From assembly GCA_036852015.1 (NCBI GenBank), contig JAANDG010000494.1, positions 46,521-110,520 on the forward strand: a stretch of 64,000 nucleotides of DNA. Reading direction: 5' to 3'. How positions within the stretch are numbered: position 1 is the first letter of the stretch; each line of letters starts with the position of its first letter. Below are positions 36,742 to 47,468 of the stretch, in pieces. The notes below the pieces were generated by a model. The model saw nothing but the letters and a program-made list of their open reading frames with translations, had not been told where the DNA came from and made no database searches. The position numbers and the translations under genes are program-made. This DNA comes from Pelodera strongyloides (taxonomy: Eukaryota > Nematoda > Chromadorea > Rhabditida > Rhabditidae).

Positions 36742-37588
36742 AGAGAGAGAGAGATAGAGAGAGAGAAAGTCAAAGAGACCTATTTGGCTTTAGTATCCAA
36801 AGTCAAGATTATGAATGGTATAGAGAAAGAGGGAGAAAGAAAATTAGCTTTAGTACTATATAAAGCACCAAGTAAAGAAAGTCAGGAGGTTCGAAAAAGA
36901 TTGGTTTATTTACTTGACAAGAACGTAAAAATTCATAGACAGTTCCGTATAAGAATATGGAACTGGCTAGCTGAGTTGTTTCAGGAGTGCTAACTTTACA
37001 GCGTCACAGAGCAACTCTGTAACTCCACAAAATACTGGATGAACACTCAAACAATTATTTCTGTGTGACAATAGCGTTCAATGTATGAAACATCCCTAGA
37101 AAATGTGCGGTTCTCTTACTTGACATAATGCGCGCCTCGATATCGCTTGCTTGGCGTTGACCGTTTGCGACGTTCGACCTTAGCCAGTAGTGAGCCGACT
37201 GATCGCCATATTTAAAGCGAAATGCTAGCCCCTTTGGAAAATTTGCATATGATAAGCAAATCCTATGTATCCTATGCTAATTTTGCGCGATCGTCCACGG
37301 CAATCGCGCAAAATTAGCATAGGATACATAGGATTTGCTTATCATATGCAAATTTTCCAAAGGGGCTAGCATTTCGCTTTAAAGGCTGCCCGAGACTCCT
37401 TATTGTTAGTCATGCATTTAACGATGAAGGATAAACATTTGAGCGATTCTGATTACCTCTATAAGGTGTCAACCCACACACAATTACACCCCAAATGTAT
37501 ACACATCAATTATGCCAAGAAACGAGAGTGAAGAGGGATTGGCTGTTATAAGGAGCGAGGAATATTAGATACTAGACTAGGAGAGTTT

Positions 37589-37620
<32 letters not shown>

Positions 37621-39640
37621 CTATATAATATATTATATATATTATATATATATATATATATATAAGGATAAGGGTTTTGGACGTGGAAAATGTCAGCGAT
37701 TCTCAATGGAAATAGGAAAATATTAATATCAAGGGTACAGTAAGCCATACGAGGTACAAGAAGCCATTGGGGGTTCATACTTTAGTGACATTTCATCGGG
37801 TTATTCTTGTGTAGTGTCACTGTCTGGAGCGTTTTTGTTTTCTCTCTCCCTCTCTCTTTCTCAGTCTCTCTCTCTCTCTCTCTCTTGCTCTCCCTCGTTC
37901 CTCTTTCTCCCTCTATCGTTCTCTTTCTCTAAATCTATTGTCTCTCTCCCGCTCTCTCTGCTCCCTATAAGTTCCGCATAAAAATAAAGCAAAATTTCGG
38001 TAATTGCGTTGCAGGTTATTTACAAAAGAAGTATCGCAAATTAGAAATACGTCTGGTAGTATTCAAGCGCATAACCAACTTTGTTTACAAGTTACACCGA
38101 AATGTCAGGGATTTTTTGTCAGATGTTTGATGTAAAAACAGAAAAACAGAAAAACAAGACGAATTTATATGGGCAATTGGCCGCAAAGTCTGGTTGGATA
38201 TATGTACTATGATATGGACACAACACTAGACCTCCGTTGGGAAATCCTAATCTGAAGGCACTGATGGCCTGTCCATGGTTGCGTTTCGCACTTGCGAAAA
38301 TGACAAATGCCTGTACATGTTCAGGCCATTTTACATGCTGAGGCCAGTTCCAATAAAATTTACCGCTGGGGTAGGTTACAGGCGTCTCCTGTTCAGCACG
38401 CTCTCTCGCTTTCTCTGATTTTGACAGGCTGCGAGAGAAAGCCGAGAGTGCACGCTAAAGAGGAGACGCCCAGCGGTAAATTTTATTGGAACTGGCCTCA
38501 GGTCAAAAGAATACCGTAACCCATGCGAATAACGCATTTGGCATGGTTCTGCAGCGAAACTGTATCAGTTCCGTACTATTTGAGATAGGTCCGAACTAGA
38601 TTCAAAATCGCTGCGGGACCTTGTAATTTACATTGACTCGAACATGCAGAGGCATTTGTCACTTTCGCAAGCGCGAATCGTATACATGGACAGGCTATGA
38701 AGGACTAGGATCATTATTCCCAGAGACCAGAGCAACTAAAATGTTTCATAGACATTTATTCATTTGTATTTGTGCTTTTACACATGTCAACTTCTATTAT
38801 GATTGAGGAAATCCCAGATTTAGCACCACAAATTTCTAAATTCCGTGCACACTATTTCATTAGATACACTTTCTTTATATTTGCGTTATGTTATTTCCAC
38901 CCGGCACAACTGTGCGCTGCATATATTCTTCAACAGGAATTGTAAATTATATTGTAATATATTCTTCAACAGGAATTAAATAGTATAGTATAATCTGGTA
39001 TCGCTGGCTCGATTCGCAGTACAGGTCGCAGTACACAAGGAACCTTTTTCCGGAGCAGGGCCCGTTCCAGAATAGTTTCTCTGTACCTAATAGTCTTGGT
39101 CATTGCTTCATCTACGTCCTCATTACTATTGATGGGCACTCGTCGTACCACACTTGCAGTGAATTCGTTTGCCTTTCATGTATCATTCTGTCAAATATCA
39201 CCAGACTTTGTTGGAAATTAAATAATAGAGATTTCCTCTCAGGAAACACGTAGGGCTCGTCACCAATCATAGTTCATAGTAACACATCCGCCAACTATCG
39301 AATTAACTATAAAGAGTTTAATTTTCTGCGAAAGTATGCCAATACTGTGGTTCACAGGGTGTGTGCAACTGCGAAAGCGTACTAAAGGCTTAGGAGTACT
39401 ACAATTAGCTGTGAACTCCTAGGTTACCGCGAGTTTCGCTGTAGCAACTAGTGACAGGTTTAATTACGTGAGCTTTATTAGCGATCTACTTGTCGAGTGT
39501 CTTCCAAACACAATGAATACTTGGAAGCCACGTGCAATTCCCGGAAAGCTAAAATTGCATCCTCATTTACATTCAATTCACAAATGAAAAGTTGACATTA
39601 GAAGGAATAGAGAATAGAGTGGAGGGGGTTCAGAGTTAGG

Positions 39641-39688
<48 letters not shown>

Positions 39689-40475
39689 AGTGGGGGTGGG
39701 GTATATAAATAATAAAAATATCCCTTTTAAGCCCAGTCTTCAAAAAACTCCAGAAGTCCGGCATGTGACAGGTCAAATAGACTAACAAATCTCTTTGTTT
39801 TGAAAGGTTTCAATGACCCACTCCGTGCATATCTGTGAATATATTTATGCAGCGAGAAGTGCACGGAACTTAAAAAGTCGTATCGTAGAGTTCATGACGT
39901 GACCGACGTAGCGGAATACCGGCCGGTTTTTGAAATGCATCGTGGACAGCTAAATTCTTACGTATCGATGCAAAGTTGTGTTGATGACGCGATGTGCCAA
40001 GCCCATTTTTTACATCAACTTTTCACCTTGCATAAAGCCAACAACCGCTATGCTTGCAGCTTGCAGGTCAAGAGGAAGATTAATGAACTTATAAGAGAAA
40101 TGAAATGCCTTTATATTATATTATTATAAACATAAACATATATGGAATTATCACTGTTAGAATGCTGAAATACGGCAGCAACACGTGCTCTACATCTTGT
40201 AGGATCACATATGTATACTTACATCACTAGAAAGATGGCGTAGAGGCGAGGTGCGCTGTTGGCGAGATAACGGCTGGTATAACGGTCTTCAAGGTATTCA
40301 AGATAGGTAAGGTACTACATAGGAAAAGAAATCACAAACGCAACAAAAGCTTAGTACGAAAAGAAATCATAAACACAACAATTACAGTAATTTCACGTCT
40401 TACAAGCAAGTACAAATGGTGTATTGTCTCAGAAAAGGCGTAGCTGTGGATACCACTAGAGTATTTCTTCTTCAT
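30143..40475 (-). CDS. Rhodopsin-class peptide GPCR, FMRFamide-receptor-like
   Basis: Exons (minus): 40475-40404 (tentative first exon), 40314-40223, 34929-34846, 33233-33110, 32652-32515, 32196-32103, 31769-31669, 31295-31200, 30881-30766, 30519-30457, 30380-30143. Phases match throughout, giving about 405 residues. Seven hydrophobic helices are visible: TM1 with SVGCLLNLACVAVFLS, TM2 SLVTYLVALSLCNALQ, TM3 ending SNYAAIWLLTLICAQRF, TM4 APVCVTLVLTFALG, TM5 YGVIVYGLPISMLLWLN, TM6 TALMTVCVFLFFFFCSTL, and TM7 with DISNLL (344-349) and NALVTPILCYIF, followed by the helix-8-like RGFKDIFF. DISNLL in TM7 is typical of FMRFamide-type receptors. Such receptors sit in the plasma membrane of neurons or muscle and signal through G proteins. 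Oddities: DRY is replaced by A-Q-R (166-168), and no Cys is seen at the usual TM3 or ECL2 disulfide positions. The second intron exceeds 5 kb and is full of MITEs. A final splice donor overlapping the stop cannot be excluded. Confidence 0.82.
30903..31078. mobile_element. Divergent TTAA MITE in GPCR intron
   Basis: Left TTAATGCGGTATAACAGCCGG + TTTTTGAAA, right TTTCAAAAAGCGGTCGTTAT ending ACTTCTTTAGA. Same layout as the CCGGCCGG family but with different internal sequence, including TTGTATGCAAATGAC and its inverted echo GTCATTTGCATACA. Both ends have decayed. Confidence 0.65.
31801..31868. repeat. (GA)n microsatellite
   Basis: About 30 uninterrupted GA units within the GPCR intron between the TM4 and ECL2 exons. 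It is purine-rich on the plus strand and therefore CT-rich on the transcribed RNA, lying about 30 bp upstream of the acceptor at 31770. Confidence 0.95.
32282..32405. mobile_element. GAGGCCGTATTCACC-family MITE, copy 2
   Basis: Left GAAGCCGTATTCACCAACAC + GCAGGGAGCC, right GGGAGGGCTCCCTG + TTGGTGAATACGGCCTC; a C11 run (32310-32322 area) lies just inside the left end. Situated in a GPCR intron. Confidence 0.85.
34937..35120. mobile_element. MITE with CCGGCCGG ends, copy 7
   Basis: Left TTAAAGCGAGATACCGGCCGG, right CCGGCCGGGATTTCGCTTTAA, TTAA-bounded. On the minus (sense) strand of the GPCR its end runs directly into the acceptor of the TM1 exon: only 6 nt separate the element's TTAA from the end of the AG at 34930. 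Confidence 0.88.
35475..35645. mobile_element. Palindromic MITE (hairpin family), copy 2
   Basis: TTAA-bounded, same design as 9736-9906, but the arms differ from each other at about six sites (for example TTAGCCCCTTTGAT on the left against CTAGCCTCTTTGGA on the inverted right). This makes it the oldest of the three copies. Lies in the long GPCR intron. Confidence 0.92.
36690..36770. repeat. (GA)n microsatellite
   Basis: GA tract with interruptions. The 112-residue open frame over it (36655-36993) has an Arg/Glu repeat at its start and then non-repetitive sequence with no known domain, so I do not call it a gene. Confidence 0.85.
37212..37382. mobile_element. Perfect palindromic MITE (hairpin family), copy 3
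   Basis: TTAA-bounded with perfect 78-bp inverted arms (AAAGCGAAATGCTAGCCCCT...). The centre CGTCCACGGCA is the reverse complement of the centre of copy 1, so the two copies are in opposite orientation. The arms differ from copy 1 at five sites, and each change is matched in both arms. Confidence 0.95.
37592..37662. repeat. (TA)n microsatellite
   Basis: Alternating TA tract with a palindromic interruption (ACTATATAATATATTATATA). It can form cruciforms. The minus-strand open frame over it is spurious. Confidence 0.9.
38265..38697. mobile_element. GGCCTGTCCATG-family MITE, copy 2, with nested element
   Basis: Outer ends: TGGCCTGTCCATGGTTGCG with CGCACTTGCGAAAATGACAA on the left; GCATTTGTCACTTTCGCAAG then ATACATGGACAGGC on the right. 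Compared with the copy at 63773, the sequence after TTTTACATG is interrupted by 38341-38499 and resumes toward ATACCGTAACCCATGCGAAT. Confidence 0.88.
38341..38499. mobile_element. Nested AGGCCAGTTCCAATAAAA MITE
   Basis: Inverted ends AGGCCAGTTCCAATAAAATT + TACCGCTGGG and CCCAGCGGTAAATTTTATTG + GAACTGGCCT are perfect over about 30 bp. The interior has inverted words CTCTCTCGCTTTCTC and GAGAGAAAGC. Inserted inside the GGCCTGTCCATG element, so it is younger than its host. Confidence 0.88.
39640..39684. repeat. (GA)n microsatellite
   Basis: Pure GA run in the long GPCR intron. Confidence 0.9.
39909..39998. mobile_element. MITE with CCGGCCGG ends, left half only
   Basis: GCGGAATACCGGCCGGTTTTTG then GCATCGTGGACAGCTAAATTC and TTACGTATCGATGCAAAGTT match the left half of the family. 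No right end is found downstream, so the copy is truncated. Confidence 0.7.
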
Positions 40476-42080
40476 ATAATTATCAATACTTATTCGTTGA
40501 AAGGACAAAACCACTACGTATTCATCTGAGAAATTGAACTTTTCTGCATAAATTACCCAGTAATTTTTAGTAATTTTCGGATAATTGCAAGTTGTTATAC
40601 CATATGACCGTATTTTAATTACATCTTATGTAAGAGAAAAAAGGGGAAATTAGAATGTACAACATGAAATTAGTTGCAAAGCCTGTAGTTTTGGAAATAT
40701 ATGTACTAGAGTTTTAGCGCATGCCAAAATATGAGCACGTTGGACTTCATAATTTTCTTTCACTAAACGATTCAACTTTGAAAAAATAAGAGATAATTAT
40801 TAATAATTTGCAGTCGTTTCAATGTTGCGGCTAATTATTAAAGACAAAATAAGCTCAAAAAGCACGACTACCAGTGCAATGTATAAATCATTATAGTTCA
40901 ATTCAAAGGCTTTTTAAAATAATAATAATAAAGTTAAATAAAGCATGATCTTATTCCAACAGCACACGTTAGTAGTTGTAAATATAATTGTTTTAGTAGT
41001 TCAGACCTATCAATCAGATGTTTGTTTACTTTACAGTACACAACGCTCATGCGCCCTGTATGCTAATTTCTATATTATATGCCAATTATTGGAACGTCAG
41101 TAGTAGTAATTAAGCAAAAGACCGAATAAGCATTCAAAAATGTCAAGTATTAGCTAATGAATAATATATAAGGTCATCATGCTAGCTAGTTAGCCCACAC
41201 CCTCTAAATTCAACAATCAATTACCTCGTAGTGTTAGCATATGAGCAGAAAGGAGCAGCTGGATTAGGCTGCTTTTCAATTATCTTTATATTAAAATTAA
41301 TTACGTCAACGCGGCTGAAAGCAATGACTACACACAGGCATACATACACCTTGAACATTTATTGTTAATATACAATTCTTACTTATTTCTATTCAAACGC
41401 AGTACATAAAGTCGACAGCCCACGGCAATGCACTGAGAGAGTAAAAACCATCTATACTAACAAAGAAACATGTATTTATTGATAGAAAAAGCGGTCTGAA
41501 ACAATAGTAAAAAGAGTGCAAAAAGTTCTTTGTTTTATTGTACTATAACCAAAGAAGAGTCGGCAACTTTATATTGTTAGGTAGTTAGGTTTTATCTAAG
41601 AGATAGCCCACAACTCTGACGTATTTTTAAGAGCAAAGCACAATTTCCTGTTCAATGCTATTCAATTTTGAGGTGGCTAGGCTATATTTTCCCATACGCA
41701 GGCTTCAAAAGCACAAAATTAAGCATGAATACTTTATTTCCCCCGGCGAATTCTATTCCATTTTTCAAAAGAATGAACATATAGCTAGGGCAAGTGCTTG
41801 CCAAGTTCAATATTGTGTGTTCTGATTTTGAGATGATATTATTGATAAGTTTTTTTGTGATTGTGCTTGGAGTGACCATGACCCATTAAGGAAAAGCCGC
41901 CCAATATGTTACATTTATATACTTATTTAATATTAGACGATTAACTATCCACATACACGCGAAGGAAATCAACCACGTATGAGGCATAGGAATACAATCT
42001 AGTGAGTGTTCTGCAATGCTCAAATAACGAGAAATAACGAATTCAGTTGATAAGAGTTTGCCATTCAATTGTTCATGTGT
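40476..42080. other. Non-coding AT-rich spacer upstream of the GPCR
   Basis: Would contain the GPCR promoter if the tentative first exon is right. On the minus strand an acceptor-like TTTCTCAG directly abuts an ATG at about 40527, but that frame closes after three codons. No other feature was recognised. Confidence 0.35.
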
Positions 42081-42081
42081 C

Positions 42082-42471
42082 TTATGCAAAATCCTCTAAT
42101 GCATAAAAAGGGAAAGGGCGAAACAATGGCAGATTTGTGGCACTGTGCAACGTAAAACTCCGCTCCGTCGCCGCGCACAAATACAATGTCCGCCTCAGCG
42201 AGACGACACACCGCTTCTGGCGTGCGAGGTGGGGGCGCCGCTGGTGGGTGAGCGAATAAGCGATGACGCACCCGTGCTCTCCTCCGAAAGGTGGGCCGCC
42301 CCCTGTGGCGGTCGCTCTTTTTGCGCGGAGCATCAGAGTTTGGCGGGACACCACACGTGAGCCATCTGGGATCGTACACATTTCGCGCGCGCCCTGGGCC
42401 ACCGCACACGGGGTCCACCTCCGCGCACTGATTCCTTTTTTGCGAAGTTTAGAGTAAAAGAAAATAATCAC
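42082..42471. other. GC-rich island with overlapping open frames
   Basis: Abruptly GC-rich block in AT-rich surroundings (for example GCGAGGTGGGGGCGCCGCTG). Open frames of 64-129 codons overlap on both strands simply because GC-rich DNA has few stops. None shows a known domain or splice partner, so I do not call a gene. Confidence 0.5.
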
Positions 42472-43792
42472 GAAAAACAGCCGGTAAGAAGTAGGACCGC
42501 TGGCACTCTCTATACCATGGTGGCACGCAAACCTATACAGCGACAGCTACAAAGTTTATCTTTCTTATAACAAAATACGCGTGATTCAAGTGATTCTAAT
42601 ATGGAGTTTTCTTGTTCAAAATACGCGGTTCGGGCACACAAAAAGTTCTCCAATCGTGCAGGGGAAACCGACAATTTAAGAAGAAAATAATTAAATAATT
42701 TCCTATCTCGCGACATTTGCTCAACAAGAACATCAATTAGGATATGAATAAGAGATTGTGCAAATAGTCATTATGACCTCATACCTTACCTTATGATTTG
42801 CAAACACGCGAAATAAAATGTATCGTTATATCTCTACAAGTGGAATACAAGTCCAATCCCCTGGTATATGATACGTTTTTGGGAATATCTTCGTAAATTA
42901 ACCTAAAATTGGTAACTAATCCGCTACACCGAAGCTACTCCAATTTTTTCTTTGATGATACGATATCCTGATTGCATAATGTCTAAAACTATGACTGATA
43001 ACTGACAACGCCCAGGAGAGTGGAGAAGTTGATGTTATGAGTTTGCAGTGGGTTTACTGGGGTTTCAAAGTATCCCAAAAATCGGTGTGAATCTGTCAAT
43101 ACTACCGTATTTTTGCATGAAACTTGTATAAATAAATGGAAAAATTAAAAATTAAATGTCGTGTAGTTCCAAAATACGGTACATTTTCAGCATATCCCCA
43201 TACAGGAATATTGAACAAACACGGGGAAAATGGAAACTGGAAACTCCGATATGTGCCCGATTATTTTTTTGAGAAGGCCCCGATATATACCCGATTATTT
43301 CACACAGCCCGATATATGTTCCCGAGCACGCCCCCGTTATATCGGGATTTTTAGTTCCCCATGTAGCGTACTTCTCCTTACATGCCGGATAAACAAAAAA
43401 TATATTATGGAGTAAGTAACTTGTCGAATAAACGATAAGTGAGTGATACATTGATACATAAAAGAAAAGAGCAAAGAACAATTTTTTTTTGTAATTCCGT
43501 CTCAAAACAGCTTCAAAAAAGTCGCTATTAGTACCGAGGATAAAGAAGGATAAAGAAGAAACCCCGCCCCTTACCAAATTTCCATTAAAAATTCAAATCA
43601 ACCGCCCGAATGAGTTTGAAGAAATGGATGGAAAATAGCGCGAAATAGAAATTGGCAATAATCCAAGGAAGAAAAATGGGTGCGAAAATATATCACCTCA
43701 ATAACTCACTCATTCTAAGAGCATAATAACAATAACAAAAGGAAATTGTGTTGTCTGGCAATATTCATAATTTGTTGAGTCTGCAATGCAAA

Positions 43793-43922
43793 TAGAGAAG
43801 GATAATTAGGAACCAATACATGTCTGGTAGCGCGCGAAGCGCGCGAGCACCCGAGCTAGAGCGAGGCGCGCGCAGCGCGCCGAGCTCTAGTAGAGAAGGA
43901 TAATTAGGAAACAATACATGTC
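43793..43922. repeat. Direct repeat flanking a GC-rich block
   Basis: AGAGAAGGATAATTAGGAA + (C/A)CAATACATGTCTG occurs at about 43795 and 43893. Between the copies lies GCGCGAAGCGCGCGAGCACC and CGAGGCGCGCGCAGCGCGCC + GAGCTC. The latter is found inverted at about 48717 (GAGCTCGGCGCGCACTGCGC), so it is a dispersed short element. Confidence 0.7.
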
Positions 43923-44718
43923 TGCCGACTGCAGAACTGCAAAATTGATGCAGGGCCAGAGAAAGGGGTGTGCGGCGACTTCGTCCTGCCTGTCTTTCAA
44001 AGGAGTGGCGAGCACTTGGCACATGGTTTTTTTCGCCCGCTCTTGCAAAGTGTCAAAGTCGAGCGTTGTTTGGGTGCTGTCTAGGGGCGGTAAGTAGGTG
44101 GTAGGCAAGTTAGGCATTGAATGCTTCCAGTTATTTAGAACTTAAATTTATATTTGTATCACCTTGAAATGAAATTACTTTTTTGGAATGACTCAGTTTA
44201 TATTAAAGCCATTACTGTAAGAAGGAAACTGAATGGGTATAGGGGGTCAACTAATTGACTACTCGAAATAGTGACCTATGTTTTTGCTTACAAATTAAGA
44301 TAATAAATGTATTTCAAGTGTATGCGAAGTACGTACTTCTTTCTTTGTGAAATTCTGATTCAGCTTTTCCTCGTGTTCTGGTTTCCCCTCCTTCGGTCCA
44401 TTTCAAGTGTATGCGAAGTACGTACTTGAGTGTCAAACGGTCACATTTTGCTTTCCTGCCATATATCGGATAGCTGGCTAATTTAAAGAATTTTAAAGTA
44501 AACTGTAGCTGGTGAACCAAACGCTTCACGAAAAAGTATTTTGAAGCTTTTCTTTTAGGGTGTGTTGCGTGTGTAAAAAAGGTGTTGTAAGCAGTATGCC
44601 AAGTTGTATCATTTGCGTTCAAGAAAACATGCATATCTTTGCATTGAAGTCCATTCGCGTGGAAAATATATATATGATAAACGGATCATTCAACAACATC
44701 ACATGTTTCTATCTATAT

Positions 44719-45124
44719 TTAAAGGAGGAGGCTCACGAGAATGAAGTGCTCAAATAGTTTCATTTTATCGAAGGATAATAGGTTTATCTTCCAAAAAAAC
44801 AAGTATTATAAGGTTCAGCGCTTTAGTTTGGAGGAATTAATTAATCTCGAAGTCAAATAAAATAACCTATCGTATGCAAGGTAGACTTCAAAGCTAAGCA
44901 TGCAAATTTACAAGTCATTTTGCAAGCCAGCACAAAATTTGCATGCCCACTTATCGAAATCAACTATTTTTTACGATCCATATAATTCATAGTTTTATAT
45001 TGATTTACTCCTTCCAATTAAACGCTTTTGCTTTGTAAAGCATGTCTTTCGGAATTTAATACCATCATCTTTCGATAAAAGTAAACTATTTGAGCACTTC
45101 ATTCTCGTGAGCCTCCTCCTTTAA
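44719..45124. mobile_element. TTAA fold-back MITE, 406 bp
   Basis: Inverted ends of about 60 bp, starting TTAAAGGAGGAGGCTCACGA + GAATGAAGTGCTCAAATAGTTT at the left with the exact complement at the right; TTAA at both tips. The centre carries a further inverted pair around TTTGCATGC (TTTGCATGCCC near 44938 and AGCATGCAAATTT near 44898). No coding capacity. Confidence 0.92.
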
Positions 45125-46630
45125 GAAGCTCATGGAATAGTAAAGCTCTTCACTGACGGTTGGTGACCAGTAATTTTGGACTTTTGGAAATGAAGGAAAA
45201 TACTTAATAATAACAGCGCACATGCTACATGCAAGAACATGAATAAGCAATAAACAAAAAATACAAAAGAATACATTGCGTGGTAAAGTATATCAATAAA
45301 AGGACAAAATAGAACACGCTGTTTTTTGAATGCAGTAATAAATATTATTACCTAGTTTATTCTTTATTTTAAGGACCTTATTTTAAGGGCGAGGGCGACA
45401 ATTAACCGAGGAAAATTAGTTGTTGCCCGTATATCTTTTTTGAAAGGGCCTTAGCCCCTTAGCGACAGAAAATTGTTGTGCCGTTGGTGCGCCAGGAGTG
45501 CACCATATGTGTGCGAACAAGTGTCCGCGCGCTCCGGGTGGACCACGCACTTTAAATTTGATTTCTGGGCACACCTTTTTTTGTAGCCGCTCACCATCTA
45601 AAATTCTGAAATTCTGGCAATGAGTTGTTGGGAGATACGAAGCCGTGCCATTTCTTAGGATCTAGTAAGTGTGGACTACATTTTTTATGGATTTATATGC
45701 TTTATGGACAATTATTACTAATTTAATATTATGTCTTTGCCATTACCAAAAAAAAACGCAAAACATGGATACACTATGTTTTATATAATGTGCATCAAAT
45801 ATCACGTTACTGTATTAATAATTGTACTATTAGGATGGACATAAGCACCTTCTCTTACTAATTATAAGGTACACAAACTGTGTTTTATGCTTAGGTAAAA
45901 AATTGTAATTTGTAATTAGGTATTTTATCCCTGTATCCCATCCATTATACGTACTTTATAGTTATTAGTTAGCCATTTTTGGCTCATCTACAAAACAGTA
46001 CAGTTTTGAAAATAAAGATAAAACCAATTTTTTACGTCCAACAATTATGTTCAAGACGTTGCCCTAACAAGGCAGTTCGTCATCTATAAGGGAGATCTGT
46101 CCTAAAACATTGACTGAACTGAAACATCAAATTATCCACTAACCCTGGGGATCCTTTTTTATATTTTTTATTATTCTAAGGTGGATGACGTCACTGACTT
46201 AATAATAAAAGGTGACGTAGAATTTTACATTTTATTGCGAAACCACGATCAAGAAGATAATATATAAATATATTATAATAATAATAATAGCCCGTAACAA
46301 CTTTGAGACCAACACCCGGCGAGGGAATCATGGGCGATCCCTCCTGGCGCTAGCCTGAAGACTGTGTCACCCGCAACTGGTCGCCTAACGCTCAGGACCA
46401 CTGCTATCAAGTCACAAGCTTTGAACAATGTATTAAACCTTTGAATAAAGGAGCACTCTCTTGTGGCGTAAACGATTTATTATTTATTAATACCGACCGA
46501 CGACAGTAATAAATTATAAATTGTTTAACAATATCAATCAATATTAATGAGAATATGGTAGAAATGTAGTAGTATATGTATAGAGTGATAGAATACCGAG
46601 CATAAACGATAAATAAAAAATCGTACACGT

Positions 46631-46998
46631 TTAAAGGGAATGTCAAGCCGGTTTTTCATGTTGGGCTCAAAAAAAAGCTTATGATTTGAAGGTGAGGAAA
46701 GTGAAAATAAAAATAAACAAAAACTTTCATGTAAGAAGAAAAACAATTTCAAACCGCTCCAAAAAACTCCTTCAGTATGGGATTCGAGTCGTGCGGACAG
46801 AGCTAAGCCAAATCTCTGTCCACGGGACGTTTGAATTTACGAGGCTGTTAGACAGCGAAGAAAAAGAGGAGGGCGTAAGAGAAATTTTTGAAGTCAGCAA
46901 AGAAAAAGAGGAGGGCGCGAGAGAAATTGTTTAAACTACGGTATTTTGCGACAGCGTGTTATAGAATATCTGTGAATCAGGCTTGACATGCGCTTTAA
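46631..46998. mobile_element. TTAA MITE, AATGTCAAGCC ends
   Basis: Left TTAAAGGGAATGTCAAGCCGG, right GCTTGACATGCGCTTTAA. TTAA-bounded, 368 bp. Contains a tandem duplication of an AGCGAAGAAAAAGAGGAGGGCG-like unit (about 46852-46925), whose open reading is not considered a gene. Confidence 0.8.
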
Positions 46999-47154
46999 TA
47001 CAAATTACTTATGTATGGTAGTTTAGAGTTCAAGAGCGGATTATGTCATTTATGAGTACAAGAAAAGAGGACATCATCAAATATGCAAAAAAAAGCTCAA
47101 GTGCAGAGAAAACGCAGTCGAAAATAATCGGAACTGGCGGGATAATGCGAATTT

Positions 47155-47468
47155 GCCGCAGACTTTTTGATGCGAACTATGCTCTGACAAGCGCAAAACA
47201 TTTAGTCAGTTCTTAGACTCCATCAGTTTTGAATTTTATGGTTCAGGCACAGGCATAAAGAAACTTCGAATGCAAAACTGCCAGCGCTCTGCGGACTTTT
47301 GGCGCACGCGGGCACCGCGGCACGAGTCAAGCCACTGAGTGGTGCCGCAGACTTTTTGATGCGAACTATGCTCTGACAAGCGCAAAACATTTAGTCAGTT
47401 CTTAGACTCCATCAGTTTTGAATTTTATGGTTCAGGCACAGGCATAAAGAAACTTCGAATGCAAAACT
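47155..47468. repeat. Identical 125-bp direct repeats with 64-bp GC-rich spacer
   Basis: The block starting GCCGCAGACTTTTTGATGCG and ending CTTCGAATGCAAAACT occurs at 47155-47279 and 47344-47468 with no difference seen. The spacer is GC-rich (GGCGCACGCGGGCACCGCGG). There is no TG...CA structure or internal coding to call LTRs. Confidence 0.92.

Noticed and set aside
36655..36993. 112-codon open frame
   Set aside because: Its start is a translated GA microsatellite; no family is recognised in the remainder.
43152..43577. 141-codon minus-strand open frame
   Set aside because: Long but without domain, conserved motif or splice context; it lies in repeat-rich DNA.
43887..44117. 76-codon minus-strand frame that looks coding-like
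   Set aside because: Sequence is globular-looking but unknown; its end lies within a direct repeat and no flanking exon could be joined in phase.
46290..46410. Structured-looking GC-richer segment, considered as a tRNA or small RNA
   Set aside because: No cloverleaf with a T-loop GTTCRA and matching acceptor stem could be drawn.
47155..47468. Direct repeats considered as LTRs
   Set aside because: Only 64 bp between them, no TG...CA ends, no primer-binding site and no coding sequence.
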